58,000 bases of DNA from Pseudomonas sp. GM84 (GTDB lineage: Bacteria > Pseudomonadota > Gammaproteobacteria > Pseudomonadales > Pseudomonadaceae), in assembly GCF_000282535.1 (NCBI RefSeq), contig NZ_AKJC01000072.1, positions 1 to 58,000 of the forward strand, written 5' to 3'. Below, piece after piece: positions 29,034 through 40,295 of the stretch. Position 1 is the first letter of the stretch. Each line of letters opens with the position of its first letter. The translations under genes were made by a program, and so were the position numbers. Under the pieces are notes generated by a model. It was given only the letters and a program-made list of their open reading frames with translations. It was not told where the DNA came from and made no database searches.

Positions 29034-30301
29034 GTGGCTAACCTGCGCTGGAAGAGTTCACGGAAGACCGGGTAGATATCGCCGGCCGAAACCAACTGCT
29101 GCTGGGCGAAGGTATCGGGGAAGGACTCGCCGATTCGCTCGTACTCGTACCACAGCGCCTGGTGCTCACGCGGGGTGATCTCGACGTAAGTGTAGTACTG
29201 CACGTGCGGCATGATCTGCTTGGAGAGGATCTCGCGGCAGATCGGCGAGTCATCGTTCCAGTTGTCGCCGTCGGAAGCCTGGGCGGCGTAGATGTTCCAG
29301 TCGCTTGCCGGGTAACGCTCGGCCATGATCTCCTGCATCATTTTCAATGCGCTGGAGACGATGGTGCCGCCGGTTTCCCGGGAGTAGAAGAACTCTTCCT
29401 CGTCAACTTCGCGCGCGCTGGTGTGGTGGCGGATGAACACCACTTCGATGCGGTCGTAGTTGCGCTTGAGGAACAGGTACAAAAGGATGAAGAAGCGCTT
29501 GGCGATGTCCTTGGTGGCTTGGGTCATCGAGCCGGACACGTCCATCAGGCAGAACATCACCGCCTTGGAGCTGGGGTTGGGTTGCTTGACCAGCAGGTTG
29601 TACTTGAGGTCGAAGGTATCAAGGAAGGGCAGGCGATTGATGCGCGCCTTGAGCCGCTCTATCTCCTGCTCGGTCTCCTGGATGTCGGTGAAGTTGTCTG
29701 GCTCTTCCACCTTGAGGCGGGCCAGTTCCTTCTGCGCCTCACGCAACAGCGCACGGCTGCTGCCGGTCAGGGCGATACGCCGGGCGTGAGCCGAGCGCAG
29801 GGTACGGACGATGTTGATACGTGACGGGTTGCCTTCGTTGGCGATCCCCGCGCGCACGGTCTTGAAAGTGTCGGCACCGGTCAGATGGCGCTTGACCAGG
29901 TTGGGCAGTTCGAGGTCTTCGAACATGAATTCGAGGAACTCTTCCTGGGTGATCTGGAAGACAAAATCGTCCATGCCCTCGCCGGAGTTGCCGGCCTTGC
30001 CACGGCCGCCTCCACCGCCGCCGCCCTGAGGCCGGGGGATGTGCTCGCCGGCGGTGAATTCCTTGTTGCCCGGATGCACGATGGTCTGCTTGCCGCCGCG
30101 ACCATGGTGCAGCACCGGTTCATCGATATCCCGTCCCGGAATGCTGATCTGCTCGCCATGCTCCATGTCCATGATGGAGCGGCGGCTTACGGCCTCTTCG
30201 ACGGCTTTCTTGATGTGTTCACGGTAACGCCGCAAGAAACGCTGGCGGTTTACCGTGCTCTTGTTCTTGCCGTTCAGGCGTCGGTCGATAACGTAGCTCA
30301 T
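29030..30301 (-). CDS. yeaH: YeaH, DUF444 / VWA-like protein
   Basis: A 423-residue DUF444 protein with a von Willebrand A-type metal site DVSGSM. A glycine-rich linker (about residues 92-104, seven Gly in a row) sits before the conserved middle. The start at 30301 has GGAGGGACC directly upstream; an ATG 10 codons earlier does not. It is the middle gene of the prkA-yeaH-spoVR operon and overlaps spoVR. VWA proteins often act with AAA+ partners, and PrkA carries a P-loop ATPase-like domain, so a working pair is plausible. Confidence 0.93.
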   Translation of the reverse strand: MSYVIDRRLNGKNKSTVNRQRFLRRYREHIKKAVEEAVSRRSIMDMEHGEQISIPGRDIDEPVLHHGRGGKQTIVHPGNKEFTAGEHIPRPQGGGGGGGRGKAGNSGEGMDDFVFQITQEEFLEFMFEDLELPNLVKRHLTGADTFKTVRAGIANEGNPSRINIVRTLRSAHARRIALTGSSRALLREAQKELARLKVEEPDNFTDIQETEQEIERLKARINRLPFLDTFDLKYNLLVKQPNPSSKAVMFCLMDVSGSMTQATKDIAKRFFILLYLFLKRNYDRIEVVFIRHHTSAREVDEEEFFYSRETGGTIVSSALKMMQEIMAERYPASDWNIYAAQASDGDNWNDDSPICREILSKQIMPHVQYYTYVEITPREHQALWYEYERIGESFPDTFAQQQLVSAGDIYPVFRELFQRRLAT

Positions 30302-30335
30302 GGTCCCTCCGGTAGCTGGGAACAGCTGCACGCTT

Positions 30336-30414
30336 CAAGCTACGAGCTGCACGTAAAGCAGCCGCCGCGGCCGCGGGCTGTAAGGCCAGCCCGGGGCGCA
30401 CGGCGTGTAGCTTG
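30336..30414. repeat. Inverted repeat between prkA and yeaH
   Basis: Arms CAAGCTAC (30336-30343) and GTAGCTTG (30407-30414) enclose very GC-rich sequence with its own short pairings. The 118-bp gap is inside an otherwise compact operon, and the arms end at the prkA stop codon. It is unlike the REP elements in the window. It may be another Pseudomonas intergenic repeat or an mRNA processing hairpin. Confidence 0.5.
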
Positions 30415-30419
30415 CCGCT

Positions 30420-32342
30420 TTATTGCGATTTCCTGACCCGCAGGTACCATTCCGACAGCAGGCGCACCTGTTTGTCGGTGTAGCCACGCTCCACCATCCG
30501 CGTGACGAAGTCGTTGTGCTTCTGTTGGTCTTCCTTGCTGGCCTTGGCGTTGAAGCTGATGACCGGCAGCAGGTCTTCGGTGTTGGAGAACATTTTCTTC
30601 TCGATCACCACGCGCAGCTTCTCGTAACTCAGCCAGCTCGGGTTCTTGCCATTGTTGTTGGCGCGGGCACGCAGTACGAAGTTGACGATCTCGTTGCGGA
30701 AATCCTTCGGATTGCTGATACCGGCCGGTTTCTCGATCTTCTCCAACTCTTCGTTGAGGGCGATGCGGTTGAGAATCTCGCCGGTTTCCGGGTCGCGGTA
30801 TTCCTGGTCCTGGATCCAGAAGTCGGCGTACAGCACATAGCGGTCGAAGATGTTCTGGCCGTACTCGCTATACGACTCGAGGTAGGCGGTCTGGATTTCC
30901 TTGCCGATGAACTCGATGTAGCGCGGTGCCAGGTACTCTTTCAGGTAGCGCAGGTAACGCTCGCGCACTTCGGCCGGGAACTGCTCCTGTTCGATCTGCT
31001 GTTCCAGCACATACAGCAGGTGCACCGGGTTCGCGGCCACCTCGTGCGGGTCGAAGTTGAACACCTTGGAGAGGATCTTGAAGGCGAAGCGGGTCGACAG
31101 GCCGTTCATGCCCTCGTCGACACCTGCGGCGTCGCGGTACTCCTGGATCGACTTGGCTTTCGGGTCGGTGTCCTTGAGGTTTTCACCGTCATAGACGCGC
31201 ATCTTCGAGTAGATGTTGGAGTTCTCCGGCTCTTTGAGACGCGAGAGCACGGTGAACTGGGCGAGCATCTTGAGCGTGTCTGGCGCGCAGTGGGCCTTGG
31301 CCAGCGAACTGTTGACCAGCAGCTTGTCGTAGATCTTGATCTCGTCGCTGACGCGCAGGCAGTACGGCACCTTGACGATGTAGATCCGGTCGATGAACGC
31401 CTCGTTGTTCTTGTTGTTGCGGAAGGTGTGCCACTCCGATTCGTTGGAGTGAGCCAGCAGGATCCCGGAGTAGGGGATCGCGCCCAGGCCTTCGGTACTG
31501 TTGTAGTTGCCTTCCTGGGTGGCAGTGAGCAGTGGGTGCAGGACCTTGATCGGCGCCTTGAACATCTCGACGAATTCCATCAGGCCCTGGTTGGCCCGGC
31601 ACAGCGCGCCCGAGTAGCTGTAGGCGTCGGCGTCGTTCTGCGGGAATTCCTCGAGTTTGCGGATATCCACCTTGCCGACCAGGGCAGAGATGTCCTGGTT
31701 GTTCTCGTCACCCGGCTCGGTCTTGGCGATGGCGATCTGGTTGAGGATCGACGGGTACAGCTTGACCACCCTGAACTTGCTGATGTCACCGCCGTATTCC
31801 TGCAGGCGCTTGGTGGCCCATGGCGACATGATGGTGTTCAGGTAGCGTCGCGAGATGCCGTACTCTTCTTCGAGAATGGCACCATCTTCAGTGGCATTGA
31901 ACAGGCCCAGCGGCGACTCGAATACGGGCGAATCCTTGATCGCGTAGAAGGGGACCTTTTCCATCAGCTGCTTGAGTTTCTCGGCCAGCGACGATTTACC
32001 GCCGCCTACCGGGCCCAGCAGGTAGAGGATCTGTTTCTTCTCTTCCAGGCCTTGGGCGGCGTGGCGGAAGTAGGAGACGATCTGGTCGATGCACTCTTCC
32101 ATGCCATGGAAGTCGGCAAAGGCCGGATACCGGCGGATCACTTTGTTGGAAAAGATTCGCGACAATCTGGAGTTGCTTGAGGTGTCGATCAGTTCCGGCT
32201 CACCGATGGCCAGCAACAGCCGTTCAGCTGCCGATGCGTAGGCACTGCGATCCTCTTTGCACAGCTCGAGGTACTCCTGCAGCGAAAGTTCTTCCTGGCG
32301 CGTAGACTCAAAACGTTGTTGGAAGTGGCTAAAAATACTCAT
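30420..32342 (-). CDS. prkA: PrkA, serine protein kinase / AAA-like ATPase
   Basis: A 640-residue PrkA-family protein (YeaG in E. coli). An N-terminal AAA-like domain has the Walker A motif GPVGGGKSS (residues 110-118, Lys116), and the C-terminal PrkA domain is related to kinases. It is the first gene of the stress operon prkA-yeaH-spoVR. Family members are described as Ser/Thr kinases and as ATP-dependent proteases; both rest on work in other species. A 283-bp upstream gap holds the likely promoter. Confidence 0.94.
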   Translation of the reverse strand: MSIFSHFQQRFESTRQEELSLQEYLELCKEDRSAYASAAERLLLAIGEPELIDTSSNSRLSRIFSNKVIRRYPAFADFHGMEECIDQIVSYFRHAAQGLEEKKQILYLLGPVGGGKSSLAEKLKQLMEKVPFYAIKDSPVFESPLGLFNATEDGAILEEEYGISRRYLNTIMSPWATKRLQEYGGDISKFRVVKLYPSILNQIAIAKTEPGDENNQDISALVGKVDIRKLEEFPQNDADAYSYSGALCRANQGLMEFVEMFKAPIKVLHPLLTATQEGNYNSTEGLGAIPYSGILLAHSNESEWHTFRNNKNNEAFIDRIYIVKVPYCLRVSDEIKIYDKLLVNSSLAKAHCAPDTLKMLAQFTVLSRLKEPENSNIYSKMRVYDGENLKDTDPKAKSIQEYRDAAGVDEGMNGLSTRFAFKILSKVFNFDPHEVAANPVHLLYVLEQQIEQEQFPAEVRERYLRYLKEYLAPRYIEFIGKEIQTAYLESYSEYGQNIFDRYVLYADFWIQDQEYRDPETGEILNRIALNEELEKIEKPAGISNPKDFRNEIVNFVLRARANNNGKNPSWLSYEKLRVVIEKKMFSNTEDLLPVISFNAKASKEDQQKHNDFVTRMVERGYTDKQVRLLSEWYLRVRKSQ

Positions 32343-32625
32343 GACGTCACCTCGCTCGATACGTGGAGACGACGCCGGATCAGTCAGCTGATGCTGGCAT
32401 GCAACCGGACTCGCCGATTGCTGTATACCCCCCAGAACACCCTGTAACGCTTACCGATGACCCGCACGCCGGTGTACCGGCTCTCCCCTTTTTTTGGATG
32501 GCCTGCGCTTAAGAATAGTTGGTTATCCGCAAGGTCAAGGGGAAGCGGCGGAGAAGTTGCCGGTGACCGTTCGTCAGGTCTGGCGCAAGCCCGCGTGGGG
32601 CGCGGGCTGCAGTAAAATGAAAAAA
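32343..32625 (-). promoter_or_regulatory. glpE-prkA gap: candidate prkA promoter and hairpin
   Basis: A 283-bp non-coding stretch. On the minus strand a possible promoter has -35 TTGACC (32533-32538) and -10 TATTCT (32512-32517) with a 15-base spacer, about 170 bases before prkA. Near the glpE end a perfect 8-bp hairpin (AGCCCGCG 32588-32595 with CGCGGGCT 32601-32608) may reduce read-through from glpE, but no T-run follows. A short open frame here (32384-32674) shows no protein features. Confidence 0.4.
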
Positions 32626-32955
32626 TTATTCGGCAGCGCCTTGGGCGGTTTCCGTTGGGTAGGTGGTGCGCCACAGTTCGAAGCCGCCATCGACGCTGTA
32701 CACGTCCGAGAAGCCCTGGCCTGCCAGGTAGGCAGCCGCGCTCTGACTGGAGTTGCCGTGGTAGCAGACCACCAGGGTTGGGGCATCCAGATCGGCATTG
32801 CGGATGAAGTCGGCGACCGAGTGGTTATCCAGGTGCTTGGCGCCGGTGATGTGGCCGGCGGCAAAGGCTTGCGGGTCGCGAATGTCGACGACGACCGCAC
32901 CTTGCGCGCGCAGGGCCAGCGCCTGCTCGGGAGGGATGCGTTTGAATTCGCTCAT
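32626..32955 (-). CDS. glpE: GlpE, single-domain rhodanese (thiosulfate sulfurtransferase)
   Basis: A 109-residue rhodanese that transfers sulfane sulfur from thiosulfate to thiols or cyanide. The active-site loop is CYHGNSS with Cys64, and the N-terminal [16 protein letters not shown] is typical. It is cytosolic. It is the last gene of the long lptD-to-glpE series, 14 bp after apaH. Confidence 0.93.
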   Translation of the reverse strand: MSEFKRIPPEQALALRAQGAVVVDIRDPQAFAAGHITGAKHLDNHSVADFIRNADLDAPTLVVCYHGNSSQSAAAYLAGQGFSDVYSVDGGFELWRTTYPTETAQGAAE

Positions 32956-32969
32956 GGGTACGGCTTCCT

Positions 32970-33836
32970 TCAGGGGTGATCGGTGAGTTTAACGGGTTGT
33001 GCCGGCTGGCGCAGGTTGCCGTCGTCGGCGCATTCGCAGCGGTGGTACTCACCGCTGTCGACGTTGTACAGGGTCATGGCGCCGCCCCACACACAGCCCG
33101 TGTCCAGGGCAATCACTCCGGGCTCGTCGACGCGCCCTTCGAGCGCGGCCCAGTGGCCGAAGATGATCTTCACGTGGCGGGAGCGGCGGTCTTTGTGGGC
33201 GTACCAGGGTTTGTAACCCTTGGGGGCGGTACCCACACCTTCCTTGCTCTTGAGGTCAAGTTTGCCTTCGGCGGTACAGAAGCGCATACGGGTCAGATAA
33301 TTGGTAATGACCCGCAGGCGTTCGATGCCGCTGAGGTTCTTGCTCCATTTGTTGGGTTCGTTGCCGTACATGCCATCCAGGTAGAGTTTCAGGCGCCCGT
33401 CATCACGTAGCGCTTCCTCCACTTCTGCTGCCAGCTCCAGTGCCTTGCCCAGGGTCCACTGGGGTGGAATACCGGCATGTACAAGGGCGATGCCGCGTGG
33501 CTCGTCGTAGTGCAGCAGCTTCTGTTGGCGCAACCAGTCGAACAGCAGGTCGGCATCAGGTGCTTCGATGATCTCGCGCAGCGTGTCGCTTTTCTTCAGG
33601 CGCTCGACATTGTGCCAGGCCGCCAGCAGGTGCAGGTCGTGGTTGCCGAGTACGCAGACCAGCGACTGGCGAATCGAGTAGAGGTAGCGCAGGGTTTCCA
33701 GCGACTCGGGGCCGCGGTTCACCAGGTCGCCGACCAGCCATAGACGGTCGACCGCCGGGTTGAAGTCGACCCGTTCGAGCAGGCATTTCAGCGGCTGCAG
33801 GCAGCCTTGAAGGTCACCGACGGCGTAGGTAGCCAT
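32970..33836 (-). CDS. apaH: ApaH, symmetrical diadenosine tetraphosphatase
   Basis: A 288-residue PPP-family phosphoesterase that splits Ap4A to two ADP, and can remove Np4 caps from RNA. Metal-site motifs are GDLQG (Asp8), GDLVNRGP (Asp37) and GNHD (Asn65, His66). The first motif has Gln where the family signature GDxHG, and E. coli ApaH, has His. The start overlaps the apaG stop by one base. Confidence 0.94.
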   Translation of the reverse strand: MATYAVGDLQGCLQPLKCLLERVDFNPAVDRLWLVGDLVNRGPESLETLRYLYSIRQSLVCVLGNHDLHLLAAWHNVERLKKSDTLREIIEAPDADLLFDWLRQQKLLHYDEPRGIALVHAGIPPQWTLGKALELAAEVEEALRDDGRLKLYLDGMYGNEPNKWSKNLSGIERLRVITNYLTRMRFCTAEGKLDLKSKEGVGTAPKGYKPWYAHKDRRSRHVKIIFGHWAALEGRVDEPGVIALDTGCVWGGAMTLYNVDSGEYHRCECADDGNLRQPAQPVKLTDHP

Positions 33837-34216
33837 CAGTGCAGGGCTCCCGGGACCGCCAGGCGGAAGGGCACGATCTCGGCGTCGAAGCGCTTGCCGT
33901 CTTCGGCAAACATCTGGTAGCTGCCCTGCATGGTGCCTACACGGGTGCTGATAACCGCGCCGCTGCTGTAGGTGTGGCTCTGACCGGGTTCTATGGTCGG
34001 TTGCTGACCCACTACGCCGGCTCCGCGCACTTCTTCGACTTCGCCGTCACCGTTGGTGATCAGCCAGTGGCGGGACATCAATTTGGCGGTGACCGAGCCG
34101 TTGTTCTGCACGGTGATGGTGTAGGCGAAGGCGAAACGACTGCTTTCGGGGTCGGATTGTTCTTTGAGGTAGCGGGTCACGACGCTGACGTCGATCTGAT
34201 AGCGAGGGTCGGACAT
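33836..34216 (-). CDS. apaG: ApaG (Co2+/Mg2+ efflux-associated protein)
   Basis: A 126-residue single-domain protein of fibronectin-III-like fold. Family lines are [37 protein letters not shown] and [10 protein letters not shown]. Biochemical role unclear; mutants in other bacteria show cobalt and magnesium effects. The ATG at 34216 ([12 protein letters not shown]) has AAGG upstream; an ATG 13 codons earlier is less likely. It sits between rsmA and apaH as in E. coli, but with a REP pair before it. Confidence 0.93.
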   Translation of the reverse strand: MSDPRYQIDVSVVTRYLKEQSDPESSRFAFAYTITVQNNGSVTAKLMSRHWLITNGDGEVEEVRGAGVVGQQPTIEPGQSHTYSSGAVISTRVGTMQGSYQMFAEDGKRFDAEIVPFRLAVPGALH

Positions 34217-34298
34217 GCAAAGGCCTTGAGCAAGCACGCGAATACGGCGATCCATGCAGTCTAGGCTATTGGGGAGGGGGAGGTGAAGTGCCTGTTAT

Positions 34299-34393
34299 GG
34301 CCCTGTCGCCGGCAAGCCGGCTCCCACGGGGATCGCCACAGCGCTTGAATGCTGTGGTGTGCCTGTGGGGTCGGCTTGCCGGCGATAGGCCGG
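34299..34393. repeat. REP pair (inverted) between rsmA and apaG
   Basis: Two REP units in opposite orientation, at about 34299-34329 and 34363-34393. They break an operon in which the other genes overlap or nearly touch, so they may set a processing point or mRNA half-life boundary between rsmA and apaG-apaH. Confidence 0.9.
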
Positions 34394-34404
34394 TACAGCT
34401 TGAA

Positions 34405-35205
34405 TCAGGCTTGCTGATCAGCCAGCTGGTCGGCCAGGCGCACAAAGGCGGCCAGGTCCAGCTGTTCAGGCCTCAGGCTGCCATCGACGCCGGCGGCTTC
34501 GATGGCCTGGCTGTCGAGCAGGCCCTTGAGCGTGTTGCGCAGGGTCTTGCGACGCTGGTTGAAGGCTTCGCGAACCACGCGCTCGAGCAGCAGATGATCC
34601 TTGGCCGGGTACGGCAGCACTTCATGGGGCACCAGGCGCACGATGGCCGAATCCACCTTCGGCGGCGGATTGAACGCGCCTGGGCCGACGTTGAACAGGT
34701 GTTCGACTCGGCAGTGGTACTGCACCATGATCGACAGCCGCCCCCAGTCGCCACCGCCCGGGCCTGCGGCCATGCGCTCGACCACTTCCTTCTGCAACAT
34801 GAAGTGCATGTCGCGGATCAGCCCGGCATGGCTCAGCAGGTGGAAAATCAGCGGCGTGGAAATGTTGTACGGCAGGTTGCCAACCACTTTCAGGCTGCGT
34901 GCTGGCACGCCCAGCTGGTTGAAGTCGAACTTCAGGGCGTCGCCCTGGTGCAGGCGGAAGTTGTCGCGGCCTGCGAACTTGTGCTGAAGGATCGGCACCA
35001 GGTCTTTGTCCAGTTCCACCACGTCAAGCTGTGCACCACTGCCCAGCAGCCCTTCGGTGAGGGCACCTTGGCCTGGGCCGATTTCCAGCAGGTGTTCGCC
35101 GGCCTTGGCGTTGATCGCCCGCAGGATGCGGTCGATGATTCCCGCATCGTGCAGGAAGTTCTGGCCGAAGCGCTTGCGCGCCCGGTGTTGGTAGTGCTCG
35201 TTCAT
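34405..35205 (-). CDS. rsmA: RsmA (KsgA), 16S rRNA dimethyladenosine transferase
   Basis: A 266-residue SAM-dependent enzyme that dimethylates A1518 and A1519 of 16S rRNA in late 30S assembly. It has the N-terminal [13 protein letters not shown] motif [14 protein letters not shown], and catalytic NLPYN at 110-114. Not to be confused with the RNA-binding RsmA/CsrA protein. It overlaps pdxA by 4 bp. Confidence 0.97.
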   Translation of the reverse strand: MNEHYQHRARKRFGQNFLHDAGIIDRILRAINAKAGEHLLEIGPGQGALTEGLLGSGAQLDVVELDKDLVPILQHKFAGRDNFRLHQGDALKFDFNQLGVPARSLKVVGNLPYNISTPLIFHLLSHAGLIRDMHFMLQKEVVERMAAGPGGGDWGRLSIMVQYHCRVEHLFNVGPGAFNPPPKVDSAIVRLVPHEVLPYPAKDHLLLERVVREAFNQRRKTLRNTLKGLLDSQAIEAAGVDGSLRPEQLDLAAFVRLADQLADQQA

Positions 35206-36191
35206 GGTCGGTTCTCGGCCATCTGGTAGGCGGTTTCCAGGGCGACGCGCAGGCTGCCGGTGTCGACTTTGCCAGTGCCGGCAAGGTCCAGGGCGGTGCC
35301 GTGATCGACCGAGGTACGGATGATCGGCAGGCCCAGGGTCACGTTGACCGCGGCACCAAAACCTTTGTACTTGAGTACGGGCAGGCCCTGGTCATGGTAC
35401 ATCGCCAGCACTGCGTCGCAGTGCTCCAGATATTTGGGGGTAAACAGGGTATCGGCCGGCAGCGGGCCGCGCAGGTCAATGCCTTCGCTGCGCAAGCGGG
35501 CCAGTGTCGGCTCGATGATGTCGATTTCTTCGCGGCCAAGGTGGCCGCCTTCACCGGCATGCGGGTTGAGTCCGCAGACCAGGATCCGTGGGTTGGCGAT
35601 GCCGAATTTGTCACGCATGTCGGCATGCAGGATACGCGTTACCCGTTCCACGCGCTCAGGGGTGATGGCGTCCGCGATGTCCCGAAGCGGCAGGTGCGTG
35701 GTCACGAGGGCCACGCGCAGGCCGTGGGTCGCCAGCATCATCACGACCTGGGTCGTATGGGTCAGTTCGGCAAGGAATTCGGTATGGCCGGAAAAGGCGA
35801 TGCCGCTTTCGTTGATCACACCCTTGTGCACCGGGGCAGTGATCATGCCCGCGAAATCGCCGTTCATGCAGCCTGAGCCTGCACGGGTCAGGGTTTGCAG
35901 GACGAAGGCGGCATTGGCCTGGTTCAGCTGACCCGCCAGCACGGGTGCCGCCAGCGGGGTGTCCCACACATAGAGGCTCCCCGCGGGTGCAGGCTGATCG
36001 GGCCATTGGCCCGGCAACACCGGCAACAGGTTGACGGCCAGCCCCAGCTGCGTGGCCCGCTCGGCGAGCAGGTCACGGCTGGTGATGGCGATCAGGGGGT
36101 GTGGCTGGGCGTCGGCGGCGAGCAGCAGGCACAGGTCGGGACCTATGCCGGCTGGTTCGCCGGGTGTGACGGCGAAGCGCAGGGGCTTCAC
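35202..36191 (-). CDS. pdxA: PdxA, 4-hydroxythreonine-4-phosphate dehydrogenase
   Basis: A 329-residue metal-dependent dehydrogenase of vitamin B6 (pyridoxal phosphate) synthesis. The three metal-binding His segments are visible: [23 protein letters not shown] and AMYHDQGLP. The N-terminus [14 protein letters not shown] is typical. It overlaps both surA (4 bp) and rsmA (4 bp), so all three are translationally coupled. Confidence 0.97.
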   Translation of the reverse strand: MKPLRFAVTPGEPAGIGPDLCLLLAADAQPHPLIAITSRDLLAERATQLGLAVNLLPVLPGQWPDQPAPAGSLYVWDTPLAAPVLAGQLNQANAAFVLQTLTRAGSGCMNGDFAGMITAPVHKGVINESGIAFSGHTEFLAELTHTTQVVMMLATHGLRVALVTTHLPLRDIADAITPERVERVTRILHADMRDKFGIANPRILVCGLNPHAGEGGHLGREEIDIIEPTLARLRSEGIDLRGPLPADTLFTPKYLEHCDAVLAMYHDQGLPVLKYKGFGAAVNVTLGLPIIRTSVDHGTALDLAGTGKVDTGSLRVALETAYQMAENRP

Positions 36192-37507
36192 TGTGCGACC
36201 TGGTCGGCGCCAGGCAGCTTGATTTCAACGTAGGCTTCGTCGCGGATCTGGCGCAGCCAGGTCTGCAGCTCTTCGTCGTATTTGCGGTTACGCAGCACGT
36301 TCAGGGCTTGTTGCTCGCGGGCCTGTTCGGTGCTGTCGGTGGCGCGGCGGCCCAGCACTTCCAATACATGCCAGCCGTACTGAGTCTTGAACGGCTTGGT
36401 CACCACGCCTTGCTGGGCGCTGGACATCTGCTCGCGGAACTCAGGCACCAGGCTGTTCGGGTCGACCCAGTTCAGGTCGCCGCCGTTGAGGGCAGAACCC
36501 GGGTCTTCGGAGAAGCTTTTCGCCAACTCGGCGAAGTCTTCGCCGTTGTTGATCCGATCGTACAGGCGCTCGGCCAGCTGCTCGGTCGCGGCTTCGCTGC
36601 GAATTTCGCTTGGTTTGATCAGGATGTGGCGCACATGCACTTCATCGCGCAGCACGCTCTCACCGCCCCCGCGCTTCTCTTCGAGCTTGAGGATGATGAA
36701 ACCGTTGGGAATGCGGATCGGCTGGGTGATGTCACCAACGGCCATGCTGCTGAGCAGCTTGGCGAAGTCGGGTGGCAGTTGTCCGGCTTTGCGCCAGCCC
36801 ATTTCGCCGCCTTCCAGGGCGTTCTCGCTGGCTGAGCGGGCAATGGCCATCTGGCCGAAATCGGCGCCCTGCTTGAGCTGCTGGTAGACATCGCCGACTT
36901 GGCGCGCCGCAGCCTGAATGGCTTCAGAGTTGGCGGCTTCCGGGGTCGGGATGAGGATGTTGGCCAGGCGGTACTCTTCCGACATCTGCATCTTGCCAAG
37001 GTCGGAGTTCAGGAAGTTCTTCACTTCCTGTTCGGACACCTGGATACGCTCGGCTACACGGCGCTGGCGCACGCGGCTGATGATCATCTCGCGCTTGATC
37101 TGCTCGCGAGCATCGTCGAACGACAGACCGTCGTGGGCCAGGGCGGTGCGGAACTGATCCATCGACATGCCGTTGCGCTGGGCAATGGTGCCCATGGCCT
37201 GGTTCAGTTCTTCGTCGGTGATGCGAATGCCGGAGCGTTCGCCAATCTGCAGCTGCAGGTTCTCGACGATCAGACGTTCCAGTACCTGCTGTTCCAATGC
37301 ACCGGTCGGCGGAACACCGCCGCCGCGCTTGGCGATGGTTTGCTGCACTTCGTGCACGCGTTGGTCCAGTTGGCTTTGCATGACTACGTCGTTATCGACG
37401 ATGGCCACGACGCGGTCCAGGGGTTGCGGTGCGGCATGCGCCACACCACTGAGCAACACCGCACCCAGCAACGCTGGGCGCAGACGATCAATAAGCTTGG
37501 TCTTCAC
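36188..37507 (-). CDS. surA: SurA, periplasmic peptidyl-prolyl isomerase and chaperone
   Basis: A 439-residue outer-membrane-protein chaperone. The signal peptide ends AHA-AP near residue 25. An N-terminal chaperone core is followed by two parvulin domains (about 175-275 and 285-385; the second contains [14 protein letters not shown] and [16 protein letters not shown]) and a C-terminal helix. It lies directly after lptD, overlapping by 20 bp, and LptD is one of the proteins SurA is known to help assemble. Confidence 0.96.
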   Translation of the reverse strand: MKTKLIDRLRPALLGAVLLSGVAHAAPQPLDRVVAIVDNDVVMQSQLDQRVHEVQQTIAKRGGGVPPTGALEQQVLERLIVENLQLQIGERSGIRITDEELNQAMGTIAQRNGMSMDQFRTALAHDGLSFDDAREQIKREMIISRVRQRRVAERIQVSEQEVKNFLNSDLGKMQMSEEYRLANILIPTPEAANSEAIQAAARQVGDVYQQLKQGADFGQMAIARSASENALEGGEMGWRKAGQLPPDFAKLLSSMAVGDITQPIRIPNGFIILKLEEKRGGGESVLRDEVHVRHILIKPSEIRSEAATEQLAERLYDRINNGEDFAELAKSFSEDPGSALNGGDLNWVDPNSLVPEFREQMSSAQQGVVTKPFKTQYGWHVLEVLGRRATDSTEQAREQQALNVLRNRKYDEELQTWLRQIRDEAYVEIKLPGADQVAQ

Positions 37508-40295
37508 GTGTACGGTAACCTTGAATGCCTTCGTCGAGGAAAGATTCGACCTTGTTGCCTACCACGCCACCGAGGCCTTTCAGCACGATTTGCAGGAAGA
37601 TGCCATGGTCGCCTTTTTCGTTCTGCGGGGTGGCCTGGCTGAAGTCGTCGTAGTCAAGCCAGTAACGGTTGATCAGGCGCAGTTTCCAGCAGCAGTTGTC
37701 GTATTCGAAACCGCCCATGGCTTCCAGGGTGCGGTTGCGGTTGTAGTCGTGCTGCCAGCGGGCGATCACGCTCCATTGCGGCACGAGCGGCCAGATGACC
37801 GAGAAGTCGTGCTGCTGGATCTTGTAGTAATCCTTGATGTAGCCCTCTGTGCCTGGCGTGCCGTAGTCGCCACCACCCACTTTCCACGTACCGGTCGTGG
37901 AGTCGTACGAGATGGTGTCGTTACGGTAGCGATAGCCGAGGTTGACCACCTTGTTCGGGTTGTCTTCAGGCTGGTAGTGGAACATCGCGCTGCCCGAACG
38001 GGTGCTGCGGCTGTCCGGGTCCCAGTTGAAGTCCGAATTGAAGCGCCAGTCGCGGTTGAAGTAGTAGTTGTACAGCAGCGCGTATGGCGATACGTCGGAC
38101 TGCGAGTCCTTGCGGGTGCGGTAGTCGATGCCTGGCAGCTGGACCTTGCGATCCTTGAAATAGTACGCCTGGCCGAGGCTGATGTTCTGCCGTTCGAAGC
38201 CATTGTCTTCGATCCAGCGGCTGGTCACGCCGAGCGACAGCTTGTTCTCGTCGCCGATGCGATCGACACCGCTGAAGCGGTTGTCGCGGAACAGCGAATC
38301 GTAGCTGAACAGGGTTTCGCCGCTGTCGAACAGCGGAATGTCCGTCTGGTTCTTGTACGGGACATAGAGATAGTACATGCGCGGTTCGAGGGTCTGGCGA
38401 TAGTTGGTGCCAAACATCGAGGTGTTGCGGTCGAAGTACAGACCACTGTCCACGCTGAAGATCGGTATTTCCCGGTTCTGGCTGCTCTTGAAGTCGCCAT
38501 TGAGTTCAACCGTAGAAGGGTTGTTGGCGATGTCGCTCTTGCCCTTGCTGTCCAGGTCCAGGTCGTAATGGGTGTACATGTACTTGAGCTTCGGCGTGAT
38601 GTAGCCGTAGCTGGCGGTCATCGGCAGGCTGATGGCCGGTGCAACATTGAGGCGATTGCCGTTGGCACGTGCGACGCCGAAGATGTTTTCGTCCAGACGA
38701 CGGCCCGCAGCGCCAGCGGTAAAGTCTGGGTTGCCATCTTCATCGGTTACGAAATCGTCTTTCAAGTCCCGGTCGAAGCGCACGGCTTCGGTCTGGTAAC
38801 CGAATTCGAAGCCACCCGGATTGTAAGGCAGGGTGCCATCGAGGGTGATTTGCGGCAGCCTGTTGTATGGGGTGATCTGCGAGATGGTCGCCATCTCCCA
38901 GGCTTGCGCATTCAGGCGAGCGGTGTAGGTGTCGCCACGCCAGGTCAGTGCACCCTGCTGGTTCAGGAAATCATGGCTTTCGACGCCAATCTGACCGCTC
39001 TCAAGATCCTGGAAGTAGAACGGATCGCTGATGGCGGTGTAATCGACCTCGGCCATCAGGCGCTCGTCCAAGCCACCTTTGTGCTGCCAGTTGACCATCC
39101 AGCGCTGATCTTCGTAGTCGGTCTGCTCTTTGCGATCGTCGTCCTTGTCGTTCAGGTACGCGCCGCCGAACTGACCCTCGCTGGACTTGGTCAGGTAGCG
39201 GAACTCGCCTTCCATCAACATGCCGCGTTTGGCCATGTAGCGCGGATACAACGTGGCGTCATAGTTCGGCGCCAGGTTGAAGTAGTACGGGGTGACCAGC
39301 ATGAAGCCGGTATCGCTGCTGGTGCTGAACGACGGCGGCAGGAAGCCGGACTGGCGACGGTCGTCGATCGGGAAGTAGATGTACGGTGTGTAGAACACCG
39401 GGAAATCCTTGACCCGCAGGGTGACGTTGGTCGCGGTACCGAAGCCGGTAGCCGGGTTCAAGGTGATGTTGTTGCCCTTCAGCTGCCAGGCGTTGCTGCC
39501 CGGTTCGCAGGTGGTGTACGTACCGTCCTTGAGACGGATGATGGCGTTTTCGCCACGCTTGGCGTACAGGGCGTTACCGCGAATATGCGACTTGTGCATC
39601 ACGTATTCGGCGTTGTCGACCTGGGCTTCGCCGGTATCGAGCTGGATCTGCGCCTCGTCACCTACCACCAGCGAGCCGTTGTCGCGGATCTTGACGTTGC
39701 CCTTGAGCTCGCCGCGGTTTTCGGTCTGGTACAGGTTGGCCTCGTCGGCCTCGACTTGCATGCTGCCCTGGCGCATGACCACGTCACCGGCGAGGGTCGC
39801 GATCTGCTGCTCCTGCTGGTACTTGGACACCTTGGCATTGATGTAGGTCGGCGATTCGTCCTTCGGCGTGGTGTCGGCCATGCCTGGACGAGTCGGCTCG
39901 ACGTACGCGCCCCCGCAGTACGGGCCGGTTTCGGCCAACTGGGCTGCGGTGAGCTTTTCACGCGGGACCCAGTCCAGGTGGCTGTAGTCTTCGCTGCGCG
40001 ACTTCAGGCCACGGCCCTTGCTTTCGGTGACCAGCATCGGCTTTTCAGCGCTTTCGGTCTCTGCCGACGGTGCTTCGGTGCCGGATGTGAGCGCAGCACC
40101 GTCGTGTAACGGGCGCGGGGGCAGGTTGTTCACTGGGGACTTGGGCTTGCAGTCCCAACCACCGGAGGCGGACACTTGGCAGTCGAACTGCTCGGCAGCC
40201 ACCACATAAGGGGTGGCAAGAGGTTGCAGGGCCAGCAGACCGCCGGTCACCAGCAACGGAAACTTTCTACGAAACGCGGGGGATTTCAATGCCAT
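37488..40295 (-). CDS. lptD: LptD, outer-membrane LPS transport and assembly protein
   Basis: A 935-residue protein that with LptE inserts lipopolysaccharide into the outer leaflet. The signal peptide (to about residue 33) is followed by a short Cys-containing arm (FDCQ and GWDCK), an OstA/LptA-like periplasmic domain (about 120-270) and a large beta-barrel. Near the C-terminus the Cys-Cys pair in [10 protein letters not shown] is present, so the disulfides needed for activity can form with the two N-terminal cysteines. The ATG at 40295 gives a good signal sequence; the frame runs on to 40502 without one. First gene of the lptD-surA-pdxA-rsmA operon. Confidence 0.96.
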   Translation of the reverse strand: MALKSPAFRRKFPLLVTGGLLALQPLATPYVVAAEQFDCQVSASGGWDCKPKSPVNNLPPRPLHDGAALTSGTEAPSAETESAEKPMLVTESKGRGLKSRSEDYSHLDWVPREKLTAAQLAETGPYCGGAYVEPTRPGMADTTPKDESPTYINAKVSKYQQEQQIATLAGDVVMRQGSMQVEADEANLYQTENRGELKGNVKIRDNGSLVVGDEAQIQLDTGEAQVDNAEYVMHKSHIRGNALYAKRGENAIIRLKDGTYTTCEPGSNAWQLKGNNITLNPATGFGTATNVTLRVKDFPVFYTPYIYFPIDDRRQSGFLPPSFSTSSDTGFMLVTPYYFNLAPNYDATLYPRYMAKRGMLMEGEFRYLTKSSEGQFGGAYLNDKDDDRKEQTDYEDQRWMVNWQHKGGLDERLMAEVDYTAISDPFYFQDLESGQIGVESHDFLNQQGALTWRGDTYTARLNAQAWEMATISQITPYNRLPQITLDGTLPYNPGGFEFGYQTEAVRFDRDLKDDFVTDEDGNPDFTAGAAGRRLDENIFGVARANGNRLNVAPAISLPMTASYGYITPKLKYMYTHYDLDLDSKGKSDIANNPSTVELNGDFKSSQNREIPIFSVDSGLYFDRNTSMFGTNYRQTLEPRMYYLYVPYKNQTDIPLFDSGETLFSYDSLFRDNRFSGVDRIGDENKLSLGVTSRWIEDNGFERQNISLGQAYYFKDRKVQLPGIDYRTRKDSQSDVSPYALLYNYYFNRDWRFNSDFNWDPDSRSTRSGSAMFHYQPEDNPNKVVNLGYRYRNDTISYDSTTGTWKVGGGDYGTPGTEGYIKDYYKIQQHDFSVIWPLVPQWSVIARWQHDYNRNRTLEAMGGFEYDNCCWKLRLINRYWLDYDDFSQATPQNEKGDHGIFLQIVLKGLGGVVGNKVESFLDEGIQGYRTREDQAY

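Noticed and set aside
32384..32674. A 96-codon open frame in the glpE-prkA gap
   Set aside because: No ribosome-binding site, atypical composition, and it overlaps the 3' end of glpE. The region looks like promoter and leader.
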